From UMGS1370 sp963557065 (GTDB lineage Bacteria; Bacillota; Clostridia; Lachnospirales; Lachnospiraceae), in contig CAUWCT010000011.1 of the NCBI GenBank assembly GCA_963557065.1, forward strand, positions 1-44,000: 44,000 nt of DNA, given 5' to 3'. Every line of letters begins with the position of its first letter. Position 1 is the stretch's first letter. The notes under the pieces were generated by a model. The model was not told the origin of the DNA. It did not search any database and was given only the letters and a program-made list of their open reading frames with translations. Shown in pieces: positions 33,699-42,484 of the stretch. The position numbers and the translations under genes are program-made.

Positions 33699-34868
33699 AT
33701 GAAGAAATCCGCAGTAGCAGTATTGCTTGCAGCTTCTATGGCTCTGTCTTTGACCGCTTGCGGCGGCAGCGTTGATGAAACCACAGCGGCTGCAACCGAG
33801 GCAACAGAAGCAGCTACCACAGCAGCAGAGACGGAGGCAGCTACCACAGCAGAATCTGATGCAGAGTCCTCAGAGGCTGAAACTAAAGCAGAGGCAGAAG
33901 CGAAGGGAACGCCTGTAAAAGATCCATCTGAATTTAAAGTCGGTATGGTTACGGATGTAGGCGGTGTAAACGATGGCTCTTTCAACCAGTCTTCCTGGGA
34001 AGGCTTACAGAGAGCAGGCGAGGAACTGGGCATTCAGGTAAACTACTTGGAGTCCAAGAACGATGCTGATTACACTCCAAACATTGAGAATTTTGTGGAT
34101 GAAGACTACGACTTGATTATCAGCGTAGGCTATATGCTGTCTGATGCTACCAGAAAAGCAGCAGAGGCATATCCGGATCAGCAGTTTGCAATTATTGACG
34201 ATGCTGCAAACTCTGACCTTCCAAATGTAACCTGTCTGATGTTCGAGCAGGCTCAGTCTTCCTACCTGGTAGGCTATGTGGCAGGTAAAGTTACTGAGTC
34301 CAACAAGGTTGGTTTCGTGATCGGAATGGCAAGTGACAGCATGCATCAGTTCGGCTACGGCTACCTGGCAGGCGTTAAGGATGCCAATCCGGATGCAGAG
34401 ATTTTACAGTACAATGCCAACGCATTTAATGATCCGGCAACCGGAAAGTCTGCAACCACTAAGATGGTTACCGATGGCGCAGATGTTGTGTTCCACGCAG
34501 CAGGCGGTACCGGACTTGGCGTAATTGAAGGCTGCAAGGAGAACGGCATCTGGGCAATCGGCGTTGACAGCGACCAGAGTTCCATTGCTCCTGAGACCAT
34601 CCTGACTTCTGCAATGAAGAGAGTAGACAATGCAAGCTTTGACGTAGCAGAGGCTGCTTTATACGGCACCTTGGAGGGCGGCGTTAAGACTTATGACATC
34701 ACTACTGCTGGTGTAGACATTGCTCCTACTACTGACAATCTGACTCCTGAATTACTCAGCGAGATCGAGGATGTTAAGGCTAAAATTGCTTCCGGAGAAA
34801 TCGTTGTTCCAAACAACAAGGCTGATTTTGAGGCAGCTTACGGCGATATCTATACCCTGGATGATTGA
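33699..34868 (+). CDS. BMP-family nucleoside-binding lipoprotein
   Basis: A 389-residue lipoprotein of the basic membrane protein (BMP/PnrA/Med) family, which binds purine and pyrimidine nucleosides outside the membrane. Lys-rich start, hydrophobic core and lipobox L-T-A-C near residue 22 are followed by an Ala/Thr/Glu/Ser linker of about 45 residues. The binding domain has FKVGMVTDVGGVNDGSFNQS, SVGYMLSDATRKAA and FHAAGGTGLGVIEGC, the PnrA-like pattern. It has its own promoter and terminator, as fits a protein needed in excess over its transporter, encoded at 37502-41038. Nucleoside specificity is inferred from family and the two deaminase genes. Confidence 0.92.
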   Translation: MKKSAVAVLLAASMALSLTACGGSVDETTAAATEATEAATTAAETEAATTAESDAESSEAETKAEAEAKGTPVKDPSEFKVGMVTDVGGVNDGSFNQSSWEGLQRAGEELGIQVNYLESKNDADYTPNIENFVDEDYDLIISVGYMLSDATRKAAEAYPDQQFAIIDDAANSDLPNVTCLMFEQAQSSYLVGYVAGKVTESNKVGFVIGMASDSMHQFGYGYLAGVKDANPDAEILQYNANAFNDPATGKSATTKMVTDGADVVFHAAGGTGLGVIEGCKENGIWAIGVDSDQSSIAPETILTSAMKRVDNASFDVAEAALYGTLEGGVKTYDITTAGVDIAPTTDNLTPELLSEIEDVKAKIASGEIVVPNNKADFEAAYGDIYTLDD

Positions 34869-34896
34869 TGAAAATAGCTAAGCTTTGACAATGAGG

Positions 34897-34940
34897 GAGG
34901 ATATTCATAAACAATTTCTGCTTATGGATATCCTCTTTCT
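34897..34940 (+). terminator. Terminator after the BMP lipoprotein gene
   Basis: A 14-bp stem with one GU pair: GAGGATATTCATAA (34897-34910) against TTATGGATATCCTC (34922-34935), loop of 11 nt, then TTTCTT. The remaining gap to 35034 contains a small hairpin GGCTG-GCTT-CAGCC and TTGACT near 34959, but I see no well-spaced -10. Confidence 0.78.
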
Positions 34941-35034
34941 TAAAACGATATTTCTTTTGACTTATGGAGGCTGGCTTCAGCCTTTATAAGTGAGCGGAGA
35001 TAATAGCTTCTGTATTCCAAGAAAGGAGAATTTT

Positions 35035-36579
35035 ATGAGACCAATTACAATGGAACGTGTAGAGCAGACACGTCAGGAAATTTTAGACATTATTGAAAGC
35101 CCTGTTCTTACTCATGAGCAGAAAGTGGCCAACATGGCAGGAAAGGCAGATTCCTTGATGGAAGTGCTGGATGTGCCGGAAGGACTGGATGAACTCTTAA
35201 ACGTACCCGGAGATATAAAATGTATCTGTGATCTGGCAGAAGGCCATGCTCCGGTACGGCCCCGTTATATAATCCCGGATTATGGGAAATTTATGAGAGA
35301 GGGAAGCAAATTTCTACAGTTGGAACCGCCAAAGGATTTGTACGAGGCTCTCAATTCCCTTTTGATTTTTTATAAACATGTTCCCAGTGTTACCAATTTC
35401 CCGGTCTATGTAGGAGCGCTGGATGAACTTTTGGAGCCGTTTATTGATGATGTAGACGAAGCACAGGCTAAGAAGATGTTAAAGCTGTTTATGCAGCATA
35501 TTGATCGCACTGTGCTGGATTCCTTCTCCCATGCCAATATCGGGCCGAGGGAGACCAAAGCAGGCCGCCTTTTGCTGGAAGTGGAAAAAGAACTGGAACA
35601 GGCAGTTCCAAACCTTACAATGAAATATGAAGAAGGAGTAACGCCCGATGATTTTGCGCTTCTGGCAGTGGATACGGCTCTTCACAGCGCAAAACCCAGC
35701 TTTGCAAACCACAAAATGTTTAAGGGAGAACTGGGAGAAGAGTACGTGATTGCAAGCTGCTACAATGGCCTTTTATTAGGCGGCGGTTCCTATACCCTCT
35801 GCCGTCTGATTCTGGGAAATATTGCAAAAAGAGCCAGAGATATTGCAGACTTTAAGGAAAACCAGCTTCCCTATGTGATGGATATTATGGCCAAATACAT
35901 GGATGCCAGAATCAAATTTGAGGTAGAAGAAAGCGGATTTTTTGAAAATAATTTCCTGGCAAAAGAGGGGTTTATCCACAGAGAGCGGTTTACTGCCATG
36001 TTTGGCATGGTAGGTATGGCAGAGTGCGTCAACATCCTTTTTGAAAAAGAGGGAAAGAAGGGACGCTACGGCCATGATGAGGAAGCAACCCAACTGGGTG
36101 TTGAGATTATGGAACAGATTGATGCGTTTAATCAGAATCATACCAATCCATACTGCGAGGCAACCGGAGGACATTTCCTTTTGCACGCACAGGTGGGAAT
36201 TGCAGAAGATGAGCATATCAGCCCAGGCACCCGCATTCCCATTGGGGAAGAGCCGGAAGAACTGATTGATCACCTGCTTCAGTGTGCAAAATTCCATAAG
36301 TATTTTCCGTCAGGAACCGGGGATATTTTCCCGATTGACACAACGGTTCATAAAAATCCGGAGTTTGTGCTGGATATCGTAAAGGGATCGTTCCGGAAAG
36401 ACTTAAGATATCTGTCTTTCTACTCCAATGACAGCGATGTAATCCGTATCACCGGTTATCTGGTAAAGCGTTCTGAGATTGAAAAGCTGAAAGCAGGGCA
36501 GAATGTACTTCAGGATACCACTCATTTGGGGCTCGGAGCCGAAATAAACGGCCACATTCTGGAGCGGAAGGTGCGCTGA
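35035..36579 (+). CDS. yjjI: YjjI-family glycyl radical enzyme
   Basis: A 514-residue protein with the length and features of YjjI (DUF3029), a glycyl radical enzyme family whose reaction, to my knowledge, is not established. The radical-bearing glycine is G474 in VIRITGYLVKR, about 40 residues from the C-terminus as in pyruvate formate-lyase. The likely thiyl cysteine is C242 in IASCYNGLLLGGG. The enzyme is much shorter than PFL or diol dehydratases. The ATG at 35035 follows AAAGGAG. Its activase gene overlaps the stop by one base. It stands between a nucleoside-binding protein and a nucleoside transporter, which suggests a role in nucleoside or pentose metabolism under anoxic conditions. 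Confidence 0.88.
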   Translation: MRPITMERVEQTRQEILDIIESPVLTHEQKVANMAGKADSLMEVLDVPEGLDELLNVPGDIKCICDLAEGHAPVRPRYIIPDYGKFMREGSKFLQLEPPKDLYEALNSLLIFYKHVPSVTNFPVYVGALDELLEPFIDDVDEAQAKKMLKLFMQHIDRTVLDSFSHANIGPRETKAGRLLLEVEKELEQAVPNLTMKYEEGVTPDDFALLAVDTALHSAKPSFANHKMFKGELGEEYVIASCYNGLLLGGGSYTLCRLILGNIAKRARDIADFKENQLPYVMDIMAKYMDARIKFEVEESGFFENNFLAKEGFIHRERFTAMFGMVGMAECVNILFEKEGKKGRYGHDEEATQLGVEIMEQIDAFNQNHTNPYCEATGGHFLLHAQVGIAEDEHISPGTRIPIGEEPEELIDHLLQCAKFHKYFPSGTGDIFPIDTTVHKNPEFVLDIVKGSFRKDLRYLSFYSNDSDVIRITGYLVKRSEIEKLKAGQNVLQDTTHLGLGAEINGHILERKVR

Positions 36580-37472
36580 TGGAGAAAGCGCTGGTCAACA
36601 AAATCATTCCTTTTAGTGCAGTAGACGGACCGGGAAACAGGACTTCTGTATTTTTACAGGGATGCAATATTAACTGTCTGTATTGTCACAATCCGGAGAC
36701 CAGAAAGGTGTGCATCGGCTGCGGCGACTGCATTCCGGCCTGTCCGGCCGGTGCATTGAGCTGGAATACCGGTGATGGAAAACGGCCGGAAAATCCGGCT
36801 TCAGAAAAAAGGGGGACAGCGCCTTTTTTGCGCTATGATCCGGATAAGTGTACCCTGTGTGATACCTGCATTCACACATGTACCCATGATGCCAGTCCCA
36901 GGATTCTGGAACTGACTGCAGAGGAGACGTTTGAAAAGATTGCAAAGCAGATCCCCTTTATCAGAGGAGTTACTGTATCTGGAGGAGAATGCACGCTATA
37001 TCCCGGATTTTTAACAGAACTGTTTTCGATTTGCAGGGAGCATGGATTGGAGACCATGCTGGACAGCAATGGGACTCTGGATTTTAAAGAGTATCAAAAG
37101 CTTCTTACAGTGACGGATGGAGTGATGTTGGACATTAAAGCATTTAGTCAGTCTGATCATAAAAAAGTGACAGGAGCAGAAAACGGGCAGATTTTAGAAA
37201 ATGCCAGATATTTGGCATCTCTGGGAAAGCTGTTTGAGATTCGCACAGTGATTGTGCCAGGACTGTTTGACGGCGAAGAGACTGTGAGACAGACAGCGGC
37301 AATGTTAAGACCCTATCAGTCTGTAAGACAGATTCAGTATAAAATTATTGCATACCGGCCTATGGGAGTCCGAACAGAATACGCTGGCTTTCCGATTCCG
37401 GATGCAGGGGAGTTAAACAGGCTGGCTGATATTGCCAGAAAAGAAGGTATGGAAAAGATTGTCATTATATAA
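36579..37472 (+). CDS. yjjW: YjjW-family glycyl radical enzyme activase
   Basis: A 297-residue radical SAM activase that would install the radical on G474 of the upstream enzyme. The SAM cluster motif is CNINCLYC (C29, C33, C36). A ferredoxin-like insert follows with two more clusters: CIGCGDCIPACP (C45, C48, C51, C55) and CTLCDTCIHTC (C91, C94, C97, C101). The GGE motif for SAM binding is in VTVSGGECTLYP. The start ATG shares one base with the yjjI stop (TGATG), so translation is coupled. The transporter ATPase follows after 29 bp. Confidence 0.9.
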   Translation: MEKALVNKIIPFSAVDGPGNRTSVFLQGCNINCLYCHNPETRKVCIGCGDCIPACPAGALSWNTGDGKRPENPASEKRGTAPFLRYDPDKCTLCDTCIHTCTHDASPRILELTAEETFEKIAKQIPFIRGVTVSGGECTLYPGFLTELFSICREHGLETMLDSNGTLDFKEYQKLLTVTDGVMLDIKAFSQSDHKKVTGAENGQILENARYLASLGKLFEIRTVIVPGLFDGEETVRQTAAMLRPYQSVRQIQYKIIAYRPMGVRTEYAGFPIPDAGELNRLADIARKEGMEKIVII

Positions 37473-37501
37473 AATATGCAGAGATTAAAGGAGGAGAGAG
37501 T

Positions 37502-39046
37502 GTGGGAAAGACGAGTCATATAGATGAAAAGACCGTTGCGATCCAGATGAAAGACATTGTCAAAAAATTCGGAGACTTTGTGGCAAATGATCACATTAAT
37601 CTGACGGTTCACAAGGGAGAAGTCCACGCTATTCTGGGAGAAAACGGAGCGGGAAAGAGCACTCTGATGAACGTGCTTTACGGCCTCTACCGCCCGACAG
37701 CGGGAGAGATCTATGTAGGGGGAAAACAGGTTCATATTGACAGCCCCAAAAAGGCGATTGAATTGGGTATCGGTATGGTTCATCAGCATTTTATGCTGGT
37801 TCAGCCGTATACGGTTACAGAAAATATTATTTTGGGAATGGAACCGGTAAAAGGACTGACAGTGGACCTGAATACAGCCAGAAAAAAGGTGAAAGAACTT
37901 TCAGAGCGCTACAACATGCAGGTAGATCCGGATGCAAAAATTGAAGATATTTCGGTAGGCATGCAGCAGAGAGCGGAGATTCTGAAGGTTTTGTACAGGG
38001 GAGCAGATATTCTGATTCTGGATGAGCCTACCGCATCCCTGACGCCTCAGGAGATCGAAGAACTGATCGAGATTATCGGCCATTTAACCAATGATGGCAA
38101 ATCCGTTATTTTGATTACCCATAAGTTAAAAGAAATTAAGGCCAGTGCAGATTACTGCACCATTATCCGTCAGGGTAAATACATCCGCACTGTTAAGGTA
38201 GATGATGTGACGGAAAAGGAACTGGCCTCCATGATGGTTGGCCGCGATGTAGAATTTGTGGTGGAGAAAAAAGAAATAGAGCCAGGAGAGGTGGTTCTGG
38301 ATATTAAAAACCTCCATGGTAGGGATTACCGGGGCGTTGAGATTTTAAAAGGGCTGAATTTAAATGTCCGTAAGGGTGAGATTGTGGGACTGGCAGGCGT
38401 AGACGGCAATGGCCAGACAGAACTGGTGGAGATTTTAACCGGCCTGCGAAAAGGTGATTCCGGAGAAATCTACATGAATGGAGAAAATGTGTTCAACTGG
38501 ACGCCCAGAGCCCTTTTTGACAAAGGAATTTCCAGTATTCCGGCAGATCGGCAGAAACATGGACTGGTTTTGGAATTTTCAGTGGCGGAAAACCTGATTT
38601 TACAGAATTTTGGAGAAGAAACGTTTTCTCAGAAGGGAATTTTAAATAAAAAATCCATTCTGGAACATGCAAAGGAACTGGTAAGCAAGTTTGATATCCG
38701 TCCTTCTGGAAGCGAAGGCAAGCCGGCAGGACAGCTTTCCGGCGGAAATCAGCAGAAGGTTATCATTGCCAGAGAAGTGACCAATGACAAAGACCTGCTT
38801 ATTGCAGTAAATCCTACCAGAGGTTTGGATGTGGGAGCCATTGAATTTGTACACAAGTATCTTGTAGAGCAGAGAAATAAAAACAGGGCGGTTCTTTTAG
38901 TGTCCTTTGAATTAGATGAGATTATGAGTTTGTCTGACAGAATTGAGGTTATTTTTGATGGTTCCATCAGCGGAAGCGTGAACGGCAAGGATGCAGATGA
39001 GAATACTCTGGGATTAATGATGGCAGGAGGAAAGCAGCATGAATGA
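37502..39046 (+). CDS. Nucleoside ABC transporter, duplicated ATPase (NupO/YufO-like)
   Basis: A 514-residue ATPase with two fused nucleotide-binding domains, as in ribose- and nucleoside-type importers. Domain 1 has Walker A GENGAGKS (46-53), signature SVGMQQRAEILK and Walker B ILILDEPTASLTP. Domain 2 has the usual degenerate Walker A GVDGNGQTE near 300, signature LSGGNQQKVIIARE and Walker B-like LLIAVNPTRGLD. The start is GTG at 37502 behind AAAGGAGGAG. It overlaps the first permease gene by 8 bp. With a BMP-type binding protein upstream and two deaminases downstream, nucleosides rather than sugars are the likely cargo. Confidence 0.92.
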   Translation: MGKTSHIDEKTVAIQMKDIVKKFGDFVANDHINLTVHKGEVHAILGENGAGKSTLMNVLYGLYRPTAGEIYVGGKQVHIDSPKKAIELGIGMVHQHFMLVQPYTVTENIILGMEPVKGLTVDLNTARKKVKELSERYNMQVDPDAKIEDISVGMQQRAEILKVLYRGADILILDEPTASLTPQEIEELIEIIGHLTNDGKSVILITHKLKEIKASADYCTIIRQGKYIRTVKVDDVTEKELASMMVGRDVEFVVEKKEIEPGEVVLDIKNLHGRDYRGVEILKGLNLNVRKGEIVGLAGVDGNGQTELVEILTGLRKGDSGEIYMNGENVFNWTPRALFDKGISSIPADRQKHGLVLEFSVAENLILQNFGEETFSQKGILNKKSILEHAKELVSKFDIRPSGSEGKPAGQLSGGNQQKVIIAREVTNDKDLLIAVNPTRGLDVGAIEFVHKYLVEQRNKNRAVLLVSFELDEIMSLSDRIEVIFDGSISGSVNGKDADENTLGLMMAGGKQHE

Positions 39047-40097
39047 GAAGAAAAGTATTTTAAACAGTAATGCATTGTATACCTTTATTGCCATTTTGTT
39101 TGGCTTTCTGGTAGGAGCAGGTTTTTTGCTGGCTGCAAAGCTTAGTCCGGCAGAGGTATATACAAAACTTTTTACCGGCGTGTTCAGCAAGCCGAAATTT
39201 ATGGTGTGGGCAGTGATCTATGCCAGTCCCTTGATTTTTACCGGACTCAGCGTGGCGTTTTCATTTAGAACCGGCGTATTTAACATCGGTGCGGAAGGAC
39301 AGTTTGTAGTAGGCTCTCTGGCAGCGGTTTTAGTGGGCATTCTGGTAGATGTCCCGGCAGTCATTCATGTTCCTTTGTGTATTCTGGCAGCGGCAGCAGC
39401 AGGCGCTCTGTGGGGAAGCATAGTGGGATATTTAAAGGTAAAAAAAGGGATTAACGAAGTCCTTTTATTTATCATGTTTAACTGGATTGCCTTCTATTTG
39501 TCGAATTATGTGGTGAATCTGGAGGCAATTCATAAAGAAGGCGGCGGTGAGGCGACAAAAGATATTTTGGAATCAGCACAGATTCTGCTGCCGGAAGGAA
39601 TCCGCCAGATGACCGGGTGCAGCAGCGCCAATTTCGGCATTTTTCTGGCGATTATCGCAGCGGTGCTGATTTGGTTCATTATTAATAAGACGACTCTGGG
39701 ATATCAGTTGAGAGCAGTGGGATTTAACCGCAACGCGGCTGAATACGGCGGTATCAATGCCAATCGGGCAGTGATGACCGCAATGGCGATTTCCGGCTGT
39801 CTGGCAGGACTTGGCGGTGCAGTGCAGACCCTTGGCATGTCGATGCGCATCAGCCAGTTTGCTACTCAGGAAAGCTTTGGCTTCCAGGGAATTACGGTGG
39901 CGCTGATTGCAGGTTCCAATCCCATTGGATGTATTTTCTCCGGTTTGTTCTACGGCGCTATGAAATACGGCGGCAGCAAGCTGAGTTTAATTAATGCGCC
40001 TTCAGAAGTAGTAGATATTATCATGGGTACGATTATTTTATTTATCGCAGTATCCCATGTGTTTAAGAAACTGGCATTGAAAGGGAAAAGGGGGTAA
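39039..40097 (+). CDS. Nucleoside ABC transporter permease 1 (NupP/YufP-like)
   Basis: A 352-residue membrane protein of the BPD_transp_2 family, with about 8-10 hydrophobic helices. Visible family motifs are GLSVAFSFRTGVFNIGAEGQ near residue 70 and the coupling region LRAVGFNRNAAEYGGINANR around 225. It forms the channel with the next gene product. The start overlaps the ATPase gene by 8 bp and the next gene begins 5 bp after its stop, so the three transport genes are tightly coupled. Confidence 0.92.
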   Translation: MNEKKSILNSNALYTFIAILFGFLVGAGFLLAAKLSPAEVYTKLFTGVFSKPKFMVWAVIYASPLIFTGLSVAFSFRTGVFNIGAEGQFVVGSLAAVLVGILVDVPAVIHVPLCILAAAAAGALWGSIVGYLKVKKGINEVLLFIMFNWIAFYLSNYVVNLEAIHKEGGGEATKDILESAQILLPEGIRQMTGCSSANFGIFLAIIAAVLIWFIINKTTLGYQLRAVGFNRNAAEYGGINANRAVMTAMAISGCLAGLGGAVQTLGMSMRISQFATQESFGFQGITVALIAGSNPIGCIFSGLFYGAMKYGGSKLSLINAPSEVVDIIMGTIILFIAVSHVFKKLALKGKRG

Positions 40098-40102
40098 GAC
40101 TT

Positions 40103-41038
40103 ATGGATGCGATTATTAGAAACCTCGGACTGATTATCAATGCAACTCTGGTAGCAACGCCTCCACTTTTATATGCGGCTCTTGGCTCCTGTTTTTCAGA
40201 GCGGAGCGGCGTAATCAATATCGGCATTGAGGGTATGATGACCATTGGGGCGTTTACCGGAGCGGCAGTGGCTTTATTTACCGGAAGCGGATGGTTTGCA
40301 TTTTTCTGCGGAGGACTGGCAGGAGCTGCTTTTGGATTGATCCATGCCATTGCCTGTGTTTCTTTTGGAGCTGACCAGACAATTTCCGGTACGGCCATTA
40401 ACTTTTTGGCTCCCGGTCTGGCAATCTTTCTGTGTAAGGCCATGTTTGACAATTCTACAGATACGCCGCCCATTGATACGGCCAGCAAGCTTCCAAAGCT
40501 GTTTGACGGCATGTTTCCTGTAGGCTCTTTTGCAAACAATGTATTCAGCACTTATGTACCTGCATACCTGTGCTTTATTCTGGTGGCAGTTGTGTGGTTT
40601 ATCTTTTACAAAACCCGTTTTGGCCTGCGTCTGCGGGCGGTGGGAGAGCATCCTCAGGCCTGCGATACCCTGGGGATCAATGTATTCCGGATTCGTTATA
40701 TCTGTGTGATCATTTCCGGATTTCTGGCAGGGCTTGGCGGCGCTTATGTAACACTGGCAACCATTAACCAGTTCCGGCCTATCGTAATTGTAGGTCAGGG
40801 CTTTATTGCCATTGCCGCAGTTATTTTCGGAAAATTTACTCCTCAGGGAGCTATGAAGGCATGTCTGCTGTTTGGTTTGTGCAGCGGCCTGAAGGTGTTG
40901 GCAAATACAAGCAATACCATCTCGCCTAACCTGATTTCCATGATTCCGTATGTGGTAACGATTGTGACTTTAGTGTTGTTTGTAGGCCATGCAAGAGTGC
41001 CTGCAGCCAACGGAAAGCCATATGTTAAATCAAAGTAG
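40103..41038 (+). CDS. Nucleoside ABC transporter permease 2 (NupQ/YufQ-like)
   Basis: A 311-residue membrane permease and second half of the channel. It contains the matching family motif FSERSGVINIGIEGMMTIGA near residue 32 and RLRAVGEHPQACDTLGINVF around 175, which contacts the ATPase. About eight hydrophobic segments are visible, and the C-terminus is short and basic. It is followed by cdd after 17 bp, a direct link between uptake and the first catabolic step. Confidence 0.92.
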   Translation: MDAIIRNLGLIINATLVATPPLLYAALGSCFSERSGVINIGIEGMMTIGAFTGAAVALFTGSGWFAFFCGGLAGAAFGLIHAIACVSFGADQTISGTAINFLAPGLAIFLCKAMFDNSTDTPPIDTASKLPKLFDGMFPVGSFANNVFSTYVPAYLCFILVAVVWFIFYKTRFGLRLRAVGEHPQACDTLGINVFRIRYICVIISGFLAGLGGAYVTLATINQFRPIVIVGQGFIAIAAVIFGKFTPQGAMKACLLFGLCSGLKVLANTSNTISPNLISMIPYVVTIVTLVLFVGHARVPAANGKPYVKSK

Positions 41039-41055
41039 TTAAATCGAGGATGCGT

Positions 41056-41487
41056 ATGAATAGTAAGCTGCTTATAGAAGAAGCCTTAAAGGCAAGAACA
41101 TTTTCCTACAGCCCGTATTCCGGATTTCAGGTAGGAGCCGCTCTTCTTGCAGAAGACGGGCAGATTTTTACAGGCTGCAATATTGAAAACGCCAGCTATA
41201 CCCCCAGCAACTGTGCAGAGAGGACTGCGTTTTTTAAGGCAGTCAGCCAGGGGGTGAGAGGATTTGAGGCGATTGCCATAGTTGGAGGCCCAAAAGAAGA
41301 GGAAACTCTGGATTACTGTACGCCCTGCGGTGTCTGCCGTCAGGTCATGATGGAGTTTTGCAATCCTGAGACCTTCCAGGTCATTGTTGCCAGAAATCCG
41401 GAAGATTATCAGATTTTTACATTAGAGGAAATCCTTCCAATGGGGTTTGGCCCGAAGGATTTGGAAAGGCAGGGAAAGCATGATTGA
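41056..41487 (+). CDS. cdd: Cytidine deaminase
   Basis: A 143-residue zinc enzyme converting cytidine and deoxycytidine to uridine and deoxyuridine. The zinc ligands are C53 in the CAE motif (NCAERTAFF, with E55 as proton shuttle) and C91 and C94 in TPCGVC. The size is that of homotetrameric Cdd. I prefer the ATG at 41056 (six bases after GAGG) to the ATG at 41050, which touches the ribosome binding site. The end overlaps add by 8 bp. Position after the transporter genes supports salvage of imported nucleosides. Confidence 0.95.
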   Translation: MNSKLLIEEALKARTFSYSPYSGFQVGAALLAEDGQIFTGCNIENASYTPSNCAERTAFFKAVSQGVRGFEAIAIVGGPKEEETLDYCTPCGVCRQVMMEFCNPETFQVIVARNPEDYQIFTLEEILPMGFGPKDLERQGKHD

Positions 41488-42484
41488 TTTACATCTTCAT
41501 TTTGACGGGTCTTTGCCGGTAAAAACTGTTCTTTGCCTGGCAAAAGAGCAGAAGATTGAACTTCCGGCTTTTACAGAAGAAGAACTTCGTCCGTTTTTAG
41601 AGGCCCCGAAAGACTGCAGGGATTTAAATGACTATCTGGCAAGGTTTGACCTGCCGTTAAAGGTCCTTCAGACCAGACAGGCGTTAATTAAAGCCATGGA
41701 AGATCTGCTTTCCAAACTGGCTGATGAGGGAATGCTTTATGCAGAAATCCGGTTTGCGCCTCAGCTCCACACTGCCTGTGGACTAAGCCAGCGCCAGGTA
41801 ATTGAAGCGGTGCTGGAGGGAGTCAGTCAGGGGCTTTTAAAGAATCCTTCTCTCTGGGATATAAGGCTGATTTTGTGCTGCATGAGGGGAAGAGATAATC
41901 GGAAAGAAAATCTGGAAACCATAGAACTGGCAGGCGAGTTTGCAGGAAAGACAAAAGTTGTCGCAGTGGATCTTGCAGGTGCGGAAGGCGTGTTTTTTAC
42001 CGGCGATTTTGAAGAGTTATTTACTCTTGCGGCAAAGAAACAGATTCCTTATACGATTCATGCAGGCGAGGCAGACGGGCCAGAGAGCGTGCGGGCTGCA
42101 ATTCGTATGGGGACTATGCGGATTGGCCATGGGGTCCGGTGCGTGGAAGATCCGGCTGTGGAAGAAACAGTACGACAAAAAAAGATTACGCTGGAATGCT
42201 GCGTAACCAGCAATATTCAGACCAGGGCATTTGCTTCTGCGAAGGAGCATCCCCTGCTGCGCCTGTTAAGGAGCGGTGTAAAGGTGACAGTCAATACGGA
42301 TAATATGACAGTTTCCAATACAACTATTACAAAAGAATTTGAACTTTTAAAAAGCTGCGGTATGACAAAAGAAGAGCAGATACAATTATTGGAAAACAGT
42401 ATTCAGGCAGCCTTTTTAACTTCAGATGAGAAGGCGGATCTGATGAAAATTATGCTGGAACGGAGACAGACATTATGGAAATGA
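41480..42484 (+). CDS. add: Adenosine deaminase
   Basis: A 334-residue TIM-barrel zinc enzyme that converts adenosine and deoxyadenosine to (deoxy)inosine. The metal and catalytic residues are visible: HLHFDGSL at 5-12, HAGE at 194-197, RIGHGVRC and VNTDN with D274. The residue after the zinc-binding Asp is Asn instead of Asp, a variant that also occurs in other bacterial members. The ATG at 41480 has AGGGA upstream and overlaps cdd by 8 bp; the frame is open further upstream without family similarity. Adenine deaminase-like activity cannot be excluded from sequence alone. Confidence 0.9.
   Translation: MIDLHLHFDGSLPVKTVLCLAKEQKIELPAFTEEELRPFLEAPKDCRDLNDYLARFDLPLKVLQTRQALIKAMEDLLSKLADEGMLYAEIRFAPQLHTACGLSQRQVIEAVLEGVSQGLLKNPSLWDIRLILCCMRGRDNRKENLETIELAGEFAGKTKVVAVDLAGAEGVFFTGDFEELFTLAAKKQIPYTIHAGEADGPESVRAAIRMGTMRIGHGVRCVEDPAVEETVRQKKITLECCVTSNIQTRAFASAKEHPLLRLLRSGVKVTVNTDNMTVSNTTITKEFELLKSCGMTKEEQIQLLENSIQAAFLTSDEKADLMKIMLERRQTLWK

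Noticed and set aside
34941..35034. Promoter for yjjI from TTGACT near 34959
   Set aside because: The nearest -10-like TATAAG is about 22 bp away, too far; no confident promoter could be assigned, although one is expected because a terminator precedes the gene.
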